Assembly: GCA_022649665.1 (NCBI GenBank)
Contig: JALCOL010000003.1
Location: forward strand, 124,001 to 188,000
Reading direction: 5' to 3'
DNA: 64,000 bases
Source of the DNA: Enterococcaceae bacterium
GTDB taxonomy: Bacteria > Bacillota > Bacilli > Lactobacillales > Enterococcaceae
Numbering within the stretch: position 1 is the stretch's first letter; the number at the start of each line of letters is the position of its first letter. Shown here piece by piece: positions 1 to 7,628 of this stretch. A program made the translations under genes and the position numbers. A model generated the notes under the pieces. That model searched no databases. It worked only from the letters and a program-made list of their open reading frames with translations, and was not told the DNA's origin.

Positions 1-242
1 AACGGCACTCTTTAACTGCTTTTAAGTGCTGACTTCTATAATAATCTGGTAGCTTTTTTTAGATTCTCCCAATGTACCTACATAAACGCCATTACACCAT
101 GATTTCAATTCTCGCACTGATATTTTCTAGCTAGTATGCTGATTCAAAAAATATTAAACTGTTTTTCTTTTTCAAATAGATAATAAGTTCTGATGCCCGC
201 ATCTGCATAGAGTATGTGTAAGATTGTTTTGGTCTTTATTCA
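1..242 (-). pseudogene. Decayed IS3-type transposase (OrfB) remnant, uncertain
   Basis: Read on the minus strand from about 239 downwards, one frame gives a peptide with the look of an IS3-family DDE transposase core: an ADAGIRTYYLF segment resembling the HSDQGxxYxS region, then KYQCEN, NHGVMAF and VHWENLKK, resembling the SRKGNCxDNAVMESFFGxLK region. At least four in-frame stops interrupt it and no start or inverted repeat is visible, so it cannot be functional. The match is by eye and the remnant runs off the left edge of the window. It could also be chance similarity in AT-rich sequence. Confidence 0.35.
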
Positions 243-253
243 TAAAAATGATT

Positions 254-317
254 TTCCTAATTTGATAGTGATATGGCTTAGAAAGCCAATATCACTTTAT
301 CATTTTAGGATTTTTTT
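254..317 (+). terminator. Long hairpin followed by T run
   Basis: The two arms TCCTAA...GTGATAT-GGCT and AGCC-A-ATATCAC...TTAGGA pair over about 25 positions with small bulges around a loop near 279-284, and seven T residues follow at 311-317. This is the form of a rho-independent terminator read on the plus strand, closing transcription that would enter from the left. The rest of 1-505 shows no gene that I can support. Confidence 0.55.
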
Positions 318-423
318 GTATAACGTGAAACTTTCATGAATCAGCCTAGATTAAGTTGTTTTCAAATTATAGTATTAATATCAATTATTTTGCATTTTCC
401 GCCTTAAAAATGTTTCCATTCAG

Positions 424-486
424 TTGACAATTCTCCTGAAAAGTAAACAATCACTCGCTTTACTCAAACAGAAATTCTGCTAGACT
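424..486 (+). promoter_or_regulatory. Promoter candidates upstream of the XRE regulator gene
   Basis: A perfect -35 hexamer TTGACA lies at 424-429 with a weak AACAAT at 446-451 (16 bp spacing). A second pair, TTTACT at 459-464 and TAGACT at 481-486 (16 bp spacing), lies closer but would start transcription almost inside the ribosome binding site. I favour the first pair. Neither is more than a sequence match. Confidence 0.35.
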
Positions 487-505
487 AAGGGTTGAGGTGA
501 GGCAG

Positions 506-1630
506 ATGAAAGTCAATCTGGGAGCGGTGATCGCGCAAAAGCGTAAAGAGTGCAAGGTGACTCAGCAGGAGCTGGCTGATTTTTTAGGTGTTTCGAAAGT
601 GTCAGTCTCCAAATGGGAAAACAAATTGTCTTATCCGGACATTACACTTTTACCGGCGATCGCGGCGTATTTTGATCTTACGATCGACTCATTGATGGAT
701 TATGAGCCGCAGCTTTCGCCGCTCGAGATCCAGCGCATTTATGTGCAGCTGCAAGATTCGTTAGCGACCCAGCCCGCTACGCAAGTTTTGCGGACGATCC
801 GCAGTTTGATCCGCCGCTATTATGCGTGCTATCCATTTCTTTTGGAGATGGGGCTCTTGCTGCTGAACCATTATGATCTTTTGCCGGGCACTTCAGCGGA
901 AGAAAAAGCCCAAAAGTATATCCCGGAGGCGAGAGAATTATTTGTGCGCGTGCGCACTGCTGCCAAAGATCATGAGCTGATCAATTATGCAGTGAATCTT
1001 GAAGCCTATACACTGCTGCTCGAGAGAAAGCCGGAAAGCGTTTTGAAGCGGCTCGGCAAATTCACTCCGGCGTATTTTCCGGCTGAGACATTGATCGCTG
1101 CCGCATACGCACAGGAAGGCAAAACAGCCGAAGAAGCAGCTACTTATCAAAGTGCGCTTTTTCAATATTTGACGGTCATGATGAGCTTGTTCAGCAATTA
1201 TCTGCAAGCACTCAAGAAGAAACCGCAAAAATTTTTAACGACGTACCAACGCGCGCAAACAATGATCGATACCTTTGATTTCGGTCAGCTGCACCCGATC
1301 AGCACGCTGAATTTCTATTTATCAGCGGCAACCGGTTTTGCGGACGCCGGCGATAAAGAAGCGACGCTGAATGTCTTGGAGAAATTTGCCGCGCTGTATG
1401 AAACTGTCAAATTTCCTGTTAAACTGCACGGCGATGCGGCTTTTGATCAGCTGGATGCTTGGTTCGACCAACTGGATCTTGGACGCAATATGCCGCGCGC
1501 ACCGCAACTGGTCGAGTCGCAGCTTCAAAAAATGGTGGTAGACAATCCGCTGTTCCAGCAATATGCCGCGGACGAGCGGCTGCAAGAAATCAATCAAAAG
1601 CTGAAGAAAGAAGGAAATCATCATGCATAA
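506..1630 (+). CDS. XRE-family transcriptional regulator with helical repeat C-terminus
   Basis: A 374-residue protein. Residues about 3-63 form an HTH_3/XRE DNA-binding domain (IAQKRKECKVTQQELADFLG, then SVSKWEN). The rest is all-helical and looks TPR-like, the plan of repeat-containing regulators that may bind a peptide or partner. ATG at 506 is chosen because GAGGTGAGG (494-502) sits just upstream; a GTG at 497 in the same frame overlaps that site. The stop overlaps the start of the next gene, and an ABC ATPase and permease follow, so it probably controls its own transport cassette. The ligand is unknown. It is not a standard Rgg protein: it is longer and its HTH is of another subtype. Confidence 0.8.
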   Translation: MKVNLGAVIAQKRKECKVTQQELADFLGVSKVSVSKWENKLSYPDITLLPAIAAYFDLTIDSLMDYEPQLSPLEIQRIYVQLQDSLATQPATQVLRTIRSLIRRYYACYPFLLEMGLLLLNHYDLLPGTSAEEKAQKYIPEARELFVRVRTAAKDHELINYAVNLEAYTLLLERKPESVLKRLGKFTPAYFPAETLIAAAYAQEGKTAEEAATYQSALFQYLTVMMSLFSNYLQALKKKPQKFLTTYQRAQTMIDTFDFGQLHPISTLNFYLSAATGFADAGDKEATLNVLEKFAALYETVKFPVKLHGDAAFDQLDAWFDQLDLGRNMPRAPQLVESQLQKMVVDNPLFQQYAADERLQEINQKLKKEGNHHA

Positions 1631-1835
1631 TACGCAATTTTTTTTAGATAATCTGCCGCTTTTTATTCCATTGATCCTTTTAGAAGTCGGACTGATGATC
1701 GCTGCCCTGGTCCATGTGCTGCGCCACCCGCATTACCGCTTCGGCAATCGTTTGATGTGGATCTTGATCGTTGTTTTGCTGCAGATCATTGGACCGATCA
1801 TCTATTTTGTTTTCGGCAGGGAGGATGAAAATTGA
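1623..1835 (+). CDS. Small membrane protein with PLDc_N-type domain
   Basis: A 70-residue protein with two hydrophobic segments (about 10-30 and 40-60) separated by RHPHYRFGNRLMW, and a charged FGREDEN tail. This matches the PLDc_N (phospholipase D N-terminal-like) family of two-TM proteins found alone beside ABC transporters in Firmicutes; no catalytic domain follows. It overlaps the upstream regulator by 8 bp and its stop overlaps the TTG start of the ABC ATPase by 4 bp, so translation is coupled. It may be an accessory or immunity-like part of the transporter, but nothing in the sequence shows its role. Confidence 0.75.
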   Translation: MHNTQFFLDNLPLFIPLILLEVGLMIAALVHVLRHPHYRFGNRLMWILIVVLLQIIGPIIYFVFGREDEN

Positions 1836-2758
1836 CGATTTTAACAGTCGAACATTTAGCGAAATCATTCGGCAGTAAAAAAGTGCTGAAAGATCTTTCT
1901 TTCAGCATACCCACCGGAACGATCTTTGGTTTTGTCGGTGAAAACGGCTCGGGGAAGACCACGACGATGAAGATCATTTTAGGACTGGAAAAAGCGGACA
2001 ATGGCGAGATCATGGTCTGCGGTAAAAAAGTTCATTTCGGAGCGACGGAAACGAACCGCGATATCGGCTATTTGCCGGATGTCCCGGAGTTTTACGGGTA
2101 TCTGACTCCTAGTGAATATCTCAAGCTCTGTGCGGAAATCACCGGGATAAAAAGTGGAACTGCTAAAAAAAAGATCCCGGAAATGCTGGAGATGGTTGGG
2201 CTTTCCGTGGCAGCCCACCGCAAGATCCGCGGATTTTCGCGCGGGATGAAGCAGCGTCTCGGGATCGCGCAAGCCCTGCTGAATGATCCGAAACTATTGA
2301 TCTGCGACGAGCCGACTTCAGCACTTGATCCGGCGGGTCGTCTGGAATTTTTGAATCTTCTGGCTTCGCTCCGCGGAAAAGTGACGGTCCTTTTTTCGAC
2401 CCATATCTTAAATGATGTCGAACGGATCAGCGATGAAGTCGGGATCTTGCATGACGGCAAACTGCAGGCATCCGGAACACTTTCCGCCCTGAAAAAGCAA
2501 TATGCGGCTCCAAAGATCGCGGTCGCACTTGAAACGGCTGCCGATAGTCAAAAGCTCGCCAGTCAACTGAAAAAGGCCGTTTTTGCGAAAGAAGTCGATG
2601 TCGTGCAAAACAGTTCGCTGCTTTTTTCTTACGATGGAAATTATGAAACGACGATGGCCGAGCTGCTCAGTCTCCTCCTTCAGCAGCATTTGACGCCCAC
2701 CATGCTCAAAAAGCAGGATCCAACGCTCGAAGAGATTTTTTTGGAGGTGATCAAATGA
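1832..2758 (+). CDS. ABC transporter ATP-binding protein
   Basis: A 308-residue ATPase. Walker A is GENGSGKT near residue 37, the signature is FSRGMKQRLG near 136, Walker B is LLICDEPTSALDP near 156, and the H-loop is STHI near 188. The C-terminal 90 residues form the extra domain common in exporters of the bacitracin/multidrug (CcmA-like) type. The start is TTG at 1832, overlapping the preceding stop, with GGGAGGATG as ribosome binding site. It overlaps the permease gene by 4 bp and should form a homodimer on that permease. The substrate is unknown; peptide, antibiotic or lipid export is plausible from the family. Confidence 0.9.
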   Translation: MTILTVEHLAKSFGSKKVLKDLSFSIPTGTIFGFVGENGSGKTTTMKIILGLEKADNGEIMVCGKKVHFGATETNRDIGYLPDVPEFYGYLTPSEYLKLCAEITGIKSGTAKKKIPEMLEMVGLSVAAHRKIRGFSRGMKQRLGIAQALLNDPKLLICDEPTSALDPAGRLEFLNLLASLRGKVTVLFSTHILNDVERISDEVGILHDGKLQASGTLSALKKQYAAPKIAVALETAADSQKLASQLKKAVFAKEVDVVQNSSLLFSYDGNYETTMAELLSLLLQQHLTPTMLKKQDPTLEEIFLEVIK

Positions 2759-3519
2759 GAGAGACCGCGATTTTTTTCAAAAAAGAAGTTTTGGAGAGTT
2801 GGCGAACGAAGCGTTTCTTGATCTTAGGAGTCGTTTTCTTGATTTTTGCGATCATGTCACCGCTCTTTGCGAAACTCACTCCCGAGATCATGAAAGCCGC
2901 GCTTGGACAAACAATGGCAGATCAGATCCCAACACCCACGTCTCTTGATTCATGGACGCAGTATTACAAAAATATCTCGCAGCTGGGGATCTTTGTTATC
3001 GTCATCATGTTCAGCGGCTCGCTCAGCGGAGAAGTCGCCAAAGGGACACTAGTCAATTTAGTCACGAAAGGCTTGCCGCGCTACGCCGTGATCCTTGGAA
3101 AATTTCTAAATCAGTTTTTGGAATGGACGATCCTGCTCGGCGCATCGTTTTTGATCACTTGGGGCTATACTGCTTATTATTTTCCGGATCATGCAAGCCC
3201 GCATATTTTTCTGGGGTTTGTGCCCTTGTTCGTGTTTGGCTTCTTTTTGCTCAGTGTGATCTTGTTCGGTTCGGCAATTGCACGCAATAATTATACTGGC
3301 TTGCTTTTGGCGGTCTTTGTTTATGCAGGACTGAATGTCGTTAATTTATTCAAAAAAGCTGTCGATTACAATCCGATCACGCTGATCAATAAAAACGTTG
3401 CGATCATTCAGTCCAAAAGCGTCTTCGGGCAAATCGGTCCGGCCCTTTGGATTTCGCTGGCGGCCGGCGTCTGCTTGATCTTTCTTGCGATCCGGATCTT
3501 CGATAAGAAGAAACTTTAG
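2755..3519 (+). CDS. ABC-2 type transporter permease
   Basis: A 254-residue membrane protein with about six hydrophobic segments, beginning with a cytoplasmic amphipathic stretch (FFKKEVLESWRTKRFL) and TM1 at about 24-42, then a large external loop to about 78. The SGSLSGEVAKGTLVNLVTKGLPRY region is the coupling segment typical of ABC-2 permeases. Its ATG overlaps the ATPase stop, and GGAGGTGATCAA precedes it. It probably forms the membrane part of the transporter with the preceding ATPase. This is the last gene of the cassette, since ppaC has its own promoter. Confidence 0.88.
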   Translation: MRETAIFFKKEVLESWRTKRFLILGVVFLIFAIMSPLFAKLTPEIMKAALGQTMADQIPTPTSLDSWTQYYKNISQLGIFVIVIMFSGSLSGEVAKGTLVNLVTKGLPRYAVILGKFLNQFLEWTILLGASFLITWGYTAYYFPDHASPHIFLGFVPLFVFGFFLLSVILFGSAIARNNYTGLLLAVFVYAGLNVVNLFKKAVDYNPITLINKNVAIIQSKSVFGQIGPALWISLAAGVCLIFLAIRIFDKKKL

Positions 3520-3536
3520 TACTTTTTCCTTTTTCA

Positions 3537-3564
3537 TTGTACTTTCAAGCATTTTTGGTATGAT
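3537..3564 (+). promoter_or_regulatory. Promoter of ppaC
   Basis: TTGTAC (3537-3542) and TATGAT (3559-3564) are separated by 16 bp and lie about 30 bp before the ppaC start. This separates ppaC from the ABC cassette. Confidence 0.55.
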
Positions 3565-3592
3565 TGATAGTAAAGATAAAGGAGTGGAACCC

Positions 3593-4522
3593 ATGGCAGA
3601 AATTTTAATTTTTGGACATCAGAATCCTGATACCGATGCGATTTGTGCGGCGATCGCTTTTGATCACCTGCAAAAAGCACTCGGCAACGATACCGAGGCA
3701 GTTGCTTTCAGCAAACCCAGCGAAGAAACGCAATATGCGCTCGATCATTTTCAAATGAAGGCTCCCCGCGTCGTTCAGACGGTAGCCAATGAAGTGGAAG
3801 AAGTGATGCTGGTCGATCACAATGAATTCCAGCAGTCCGCACCGGACATTCGCGAGGTCAAGATTTTAAGTGTCGTCGATCATCACCGCATCGCGAATTT
3901 TGAAACAGCGGATCCGTTGTATTACCGTGCGGAGCCGATCGGCTGTACATCAACGATCATTTATAAGCTGTATCAAGAACATCAAATCGAGATTCCGGAA
4001 AAGATCGCCGGTGTGATGCTTTCAGCGATCATCTCGGATACGCTGCTTTTCAAATCACCGACTTGCACGCCAGAAGACGTGGCGATCGCCAAGAAGCTTG
4101 CGGCAATCGCAAAAGTCGATTTGAATGAATATGGCTTGGCCCTTTTGAAAGCCGGCACCAATTTGAACAATAAATCGCCGGAAGTCCTGGTCGATCTGGA
4201 TGCTAAGACTTTTCCGATGGGCGGCTTTACCGTCCGGATCGCACAAGTCAATACAGTCGACGTCCCGGAAGTTTTAGAACGCAAAGCTGAACTGCAAGAC
4301 GCAATGACTGCTTCTTGTGAAAAAAACGGCTATGATTTGTTCCTGCTGGTGATCACGAACATTTTAGATAGCGATTCGACGCTTTTAGTAGTCGGCGAAC
4401 CGAAAGAAAAAGTCGAAGAAGCGTTCCAAATCACTTTGGATAATGATACAGCAGAACTCAAAGGCGTCGTTTCCCGGAAAAAACAAGTTGTTCCGCCGCT
4501 TACGACCGCTTTTGAAAAATAA
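3593..4522 (+). CDS. ppaC: Manganese-dependent inorganic pyrophosphatase (family II)
   Basis: A 309-residue cytoplasmic enzyme hydrolysing pyrophosphate to two phosphates, pulling biosynthetic reactions forward. The DHH-domain metal motifs are in order: GHQNPDTDAIC near residue 8, LVDHNE near 75 and VVDHHR near 97. The carboxy-terminal DHHA2 domain has the SRKKQ active-site segment near residue 296. The ATG at 3593 follows AAAGGAGTGG. The frame is open further upstream but lacks a ribosome binding site there. Length is standard. It is monocistronic, between its own promoter and a terminator. Confidence 0.97.
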   Translation: MAEILIFGHQNPDTDAICAAIAFDHLQKALGNDTEAVAFSKPSEETQYALDHFQMKAPRVVQTVANEVEEVMLVDHNEFQQSAPDIREVKILSVVDHHRIANFETADPLYYRAEPIGCTSTIIYKLYQEHQIEIPEKIAGVMLSAIISDTLLFKSPTCTPEDVAIAKKLAAIAKVDLNEYGLALLKAGTNLNNKSPEVLVDLDAKTFPMGGFTVRIAQVNTVDVPEVLERKAELQDAMTASCEKNGYDLFLLVITNILDSDSTLLVVGEPKEKVEEAFQITLDNDTAELKGVVSRKKQVVPPLTTAFEK

Positions 4523-4531
4523 ATAAAAAAC

Positions 4532-4567
4532 GAGGTGGGGAAAAGCGATTTTCGCCCCGCCTTTTTT
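4532..4567 (+). terminator. Rho-independent terminator after ppaC
   Basis: The arms AGGTGGGG and CCCCGCCT pair (one G-T) around a short loop and run into TTTTTT. It lies 10 bp after the ppaC stop. Confidence 0.8.
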
Positions 4568-4587
4568 ATTTGGAGAGGAAGATTCGC

Positions 4588-5238
4588 TTGAAAGATCCAC
4601 GATTGGATGATTTAGCGCGCTGGGCGCAAGAAAATTTTGGTCAGGAGCATACCGGCCATGATCTGGGGCACATCCGCCGAGTCGTGAGCAATACAGAAAA
4701 GATCATCAAAAAAGAAATATTGACGGAAGCGCAAGCACAGATCGTTCTTGCGGCCGCGTGGCTCCATGAAGCGCTCGACGACAAATTCTTTCCGGACACA
4801 GCCGCTGCACGAGTCTCTTTAAATGAGCTGCTGGAAGCTAGCGGATACTCAGCTGATGAACAAGAAGCGATCGAAGCGATCGTCCAAGATGTTTCTTTTC
4901 ATAAGCGTCAAAAAAAGGCTTACCCGCTCTTGACACGGATCGTTCAAGATGCCGATCTTTTGGAAGCGATCGGCGCGATCGGGATCGGCCGCGCCTTTTA
5001 TTTCGGCGGGGCGCATCATGAGCCGCTGGCAAGCACTCCGCTGCCGCAAGACCCGTGGAGTTCGCAAAATCCTAAAACTGTTTATCAGCACTTTTTTGAC
5101 AAATTGTTTCGGATCGATGAGCTGCTTTCGACTGCGGTCGGCCGCGAGATCGGCGAAAAGCGGACCCGCTTCATGAAAGAGTTTTTAACCGAGTTTACAA
5201 AGGAGTGGGAAGATGGATCTTTTGATTCCTTGGGATGA
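4588..5238 (+). CDS. HD-domain hydrolase (YedJ-like)
   Basis: A 216-residue HD-superfamily protein. The metal site is visible as H near residue 21 or 25 (HTGHDLGH), the HE/DD pair in WLHEALDD near residue 62, and the distal D in VQDADLLEAIGAIG near residue 122. This family hydrolyses phosphate bonds, often of nucleotides, but the substrate of this branch is not known. The start is TTG at 4588 with GGAGAGG at 4572-4578; an upstream in-frame TTG at 4570 has no such site. Its end overlaps the next gene by 26 bp, so the two are translationally coupled. Confidence 0.75.
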   Translation: MKDPRLDDLARWAQENFGQEHTGHDLGHIRRVVSNTEKIIKKEILTEAQAQIVLAAAWLHEALDDKFFPDTAAARVSLNELLEASGYSADEQEAIEAIVQDVSFHKRQKKAYPLLTRIVQDADLLEAIGAIGIGRAFYFGGAHHEPLASTPLPQDPWSSQNPKTVYQHFFDKLFRIDELLSTAVGREIGEKRTRFMKEFLTEFTKEWEDGSFDSLG

Positions 5239-6118
5239 ACTCGACCGCAAAAGACGAACAGTTCTAGCTGTTCCCTATGCCCGAGATCTTTTGGATCTTT
5301 TGCGGAAAGCGCCTGAAGCGCCGACGCTGCGCGCGCTGAAAAATGCTTTTCCAAAAGCGGACTCGTTTGATGAAACACTCGATAAAATGATTGCTTTCGG
5401 CTGGGTCCGCCGTGCTGCGCGCCGTTATGCTTCGACAGTTCCGGACTTTCCCTTTTTTGCCGAGGAAGTAAGCGCGCTTTCCTGGCCGCGTCTTTCGTTG
5501 GAAGCCCCCGGACAGGCGAGCCTTCTGATGACACTTTACGCCTTCAAACCGCCTGCTGCCGGACCGCTTTGGATCACCCCCGCGGCGAAAAAAGAACGCG
5601 CAGCGCTTTTTAGCCGGATCGCAGTTTTACCGGCTTCCGGAAGCTCCTTGATCAGTGTCGAGCGCGAAGGAGCACGCCGGACGATCGCTGATTACTTTTC
5701 ACTGGTCGCAAAAGACCTCCCGCTTGCTGGACTTTTGAAAAAAGTCTATGCTTTGGTTGGAGATGTATCCGCGGACTATTACTTGCCGCATATTTTCGCG
5801 CAGCTGATCCAAGCAGAAAGCGGATCGCTGAAAGCCCCGCGCCGTGATATTTTTACGCAAAGCTTATGTATCTTTGGTTTGCTGACGATCGGGGCCGATC
5901 GCTACGAGACCCGGCTGCCAGTCGTGAATGAGCAAGATTTCGCAGCGGCGCAAAAATCAGCAGCGATGATCCGCGCGCTTTGGGAGACTTTTTCCGTTAG
6001 CCTTCCGCCTGAGCTGGCGCTTGAAGGCTGGCGCGCTTTTTGCGACCAAGCGATCCGAAATTATTTGCCGCTGGAAACGAATCCGGATACGCTCCAATAT
6101 CTTTCATTAGGGAAATAA
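5213..6118 (+). CDS. Conserved hypothetical protein, possibly DUF1803-like
   Basis: A 301-residue soluble protein without signal peptide or membrane segment. The first 75 residues look like a small winged-helix (TLRALKNAF...LDKMIAFGWVRRAARRY), a layout I associate with DUF1803 proteins of Lactobacillales, but I cannot confirm it. The remainder is helical with no catalytic motif that I recognise. It starts with ATG inside the HD hydrolase gene behind AAGGAGTGG and is followed 13 bp later by a DUF915 hydrolase gene. Function is not known. Confidence 0.6.
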   Translation: MDLLIPWDELDRKRRTVLAVPYARDLLDLLRKAPEAPTLRALKNAFPKADSFDETLDKMIAFGWVRRAARRYASTVPDFPFFAEEVSALSWPRLSLEAPGQASLLMTLYAFKPPAAGPLWITPAAKKERAALFSRIAVLPASGSSLISVEREGARRTIADYFSLVAKDLPLAGLLKKVYALVGDVSADYYLPHIFAQLIQAESGSLKAPRRDIFTQSLCIFGLLTIGADRYETRLPVVNEQDFAAAQKSAAMIRALWETFSVSLPPELALEGWRAFCDQAIRNYLPLETNPDTLQYLSLGK

Positions 6119-6131
6119 GAAGGCGATTTGG

Positions 6132-7007
6132 ATGCGACGATTGCGCAGGATCGGAATTTATTTGCTGCTGCTCCTTTACTTAGCAGGGGGGACACTGATC
6201 AGCTTTGGGACCGTTACGCCGCTCGGACCTTTCGTTCAAAATCCGCAGCTGACCTATCAAAAGACACCGACGCTATTTGTTCACGGATACGGCGGCAGTA
6301 TATTGTCTTTTGGACCGATGCTGAACCGATTGCAATATGACAATGCCGGCCAAAAAAGCATGGTGATCTATGTAACGAAAACCGGCGAGCTGAAAGTGAT
6401 CGGTCATTTGAAAAATCGCGAAAATCCGCTGATCCAGCTGATTTTCTTGGATCCGTTCGCTGATGAAGTCGAACAGAGCCAGTGGATCGCGAATGCTTTG
6501 CGGTATTTGTATCGACATGGAGTCATGAAGCTGAATCTAGTAGGGCATTCGATGGGCGGCGTCTCGCTTTTGCGGGCTTTGACGATCTCACAGATCGAAA
6601 CGCAAAGCTATCCGGATATCAAAAAAATCGTCACGATCAGCTCGCCCTTTAACGATCTTGAGCTGGGAGAAGACGAAGAGAATGTATTTTCGACGCCGCT
6701 CTTAAAAAATGGTCCGGCCATGCAGATGCCGATCTACCGCAGATTCCGCTTGACGATCAAGCGGCTCGACCCGCAGATCAAGTGGCTGAATATCGCCGGG
6801 GATCTTGAAGACGGTACGAAGTCGGACGGATCAGTCTCTTATAACTCCGCTTTTGCACTGCGCTCGCTTTTAAAGCAGCATTTGGCGTATTATCATGAAG
6901 AGCTGGTGAGCGGCTGGCAGGGAAGCCACTATCTGCTGCATGAAAATCCGGCAGTCGATAAGCAGATCATCGATTTTTTGTGGGGTACGGGAGACAAGAA
7001 AGGGTGA
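6132..7007 (+). CDS. Membrane-anchored alpha/beta hydrolase (DUF915 type)
   Basis: A 291-residue protein with an N-terminal hydrophobic anchor (about 8-28) after a basic MRRLRR. The hydrolase fold follows: oxyanion HGYGG near residue 51, nucleophile elbow GHSMGG near 138, and a late catalytic His, likely in the GWQGSHYLLHENP segment. DUF915 hydrolases are usually surface-exposed in lactic acid bacteria, so it probably acts outside the membrane on an ester or lipid substrate that cannot be named. It follows the preceding gene closely and is 4 bp from the next, in one apparent operon from the HD hydrolase onward. Confidence 0.8.
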   Translation: MRRLRRIGIYLLLLLYLAGGTLISFGTVTPLGPFVQNPQLTYQKTPTLFVHGYGGSILSFGPMLNRLQYDNAGQKSMVIYVTKTGELKVIGHLKNRENPLIQLIFLDPFADEVEQSQWIANALRYLYRHGVMKLNLVGHSMGGVSLLRALTISQIETQSYPDIKKIVTISSPFNDLELGEDEENVFSTPLLKNGPAMQMPIYRRFRLTIKRLDPQIKWLNIAGDLEDGTKSDGSVSYNSAFALRSLLKQHLAYYHEELVSGWQGSHYLLHENPAVDKQIIDFLWGTGDKKG

Positions 7008-7011
7008 TGGG

Positions 7012-7596
7012 ATGTCTTTGATCGTATTGATCGGCGCGCAAGCAGTCGGCAAGATGGCGATCGGCCGCCAAATGGCGGGAAAGCTCGATGCGAAACTGCT
7101 TTACAATCATCAAACGATCGATTTTTTTGCGCAGTATCTCGGATACGGCCGAGAAGCATTTCGTCTGTCAGACGAAACGCGCCGGGAACTTTTTCGTGCT
7201 TTTGTAAATAATCGCGGAAAAAATCCGATCGAATCGATCATCTTCACGGTATTGATCGATTTCGGCGATCGGGCGGATCTTGCTTTTTTAAAGGATATCA
7301 GCAAGATTTTTTTGAAAGGCATGGAAGAAGTCTATTTTATCGAATTGACTGCCTCCTTAGCTGAACGACTGCACCGCAATAAAACATCCGAACGTTTGCA
7401 ATATAAGCCGGTGAAGCGCGATATCGCTTCAAGCGACCGGCAATTGATCGAATGGAACAAAAAGCTGCAGTTGGAAAGCCGCGGGAAACAGCTGGCAGAG
7501 ACTTTCCCGAAAGTCCACACATGGAAGCTCGATACGACGCTTTTGACGGTCACTGAAAGCGCGCAAATGATCATCGAACATTTTCATTTAAAATAA
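7012..7596 (+). CDS. P-loop kinase-like protein
   Basis: A 194-residue cytoplasmic protein with a P-loop GAQAVGKM near residue 8 and the general form of the shikimate/adenylate kinase fold (AAA_33-like): a lid-like region near residues 115-140 (LHRNKTSERLQYKP) and a C-terminal THWKLDT-like strand. The substrate is unknown. ATG at 7012 follows AAAGGGTGATGGG. It is last in its operon before a bidirectional terminator. It is annotated in relatives only as an ATPase or kinase, and nothing here narrows this. Confidence 0.7.
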   Translation: MSLIVLIGAQAVGKMAIGRQMAGKLDAKLLYNHQTIDFFAQYLGYGREAFRLSDETRRELFRAFVNNRGKNPIESIIFTVLIDFGDRADLAFLKDISKIFLKGMEEVYFIELTASLAERLHRNKTSERLQYKPVKRDIASSDRQLIEWNKKLQLESRGKQLAETFPKVHTWKLDTTLLTVTESAQMIIEHFHLK

Positions 7597-7628
7597 AAAA
7601 TCACGAAGCCTAGGCTTCGTGATTTTTT
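7595..7628. terminator. Bidirectional terminator, perfect palindrome
   Basis: The two 17-base arms AAAAAATCACGAAGCCT and its exact complement meet at 7611/7612 without a loop. A and T runs on the two sides allow it to end both the plus-strand operon and the minus-strand PBP gene, whose stop codon lies inside it. Confidence 0.85.
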
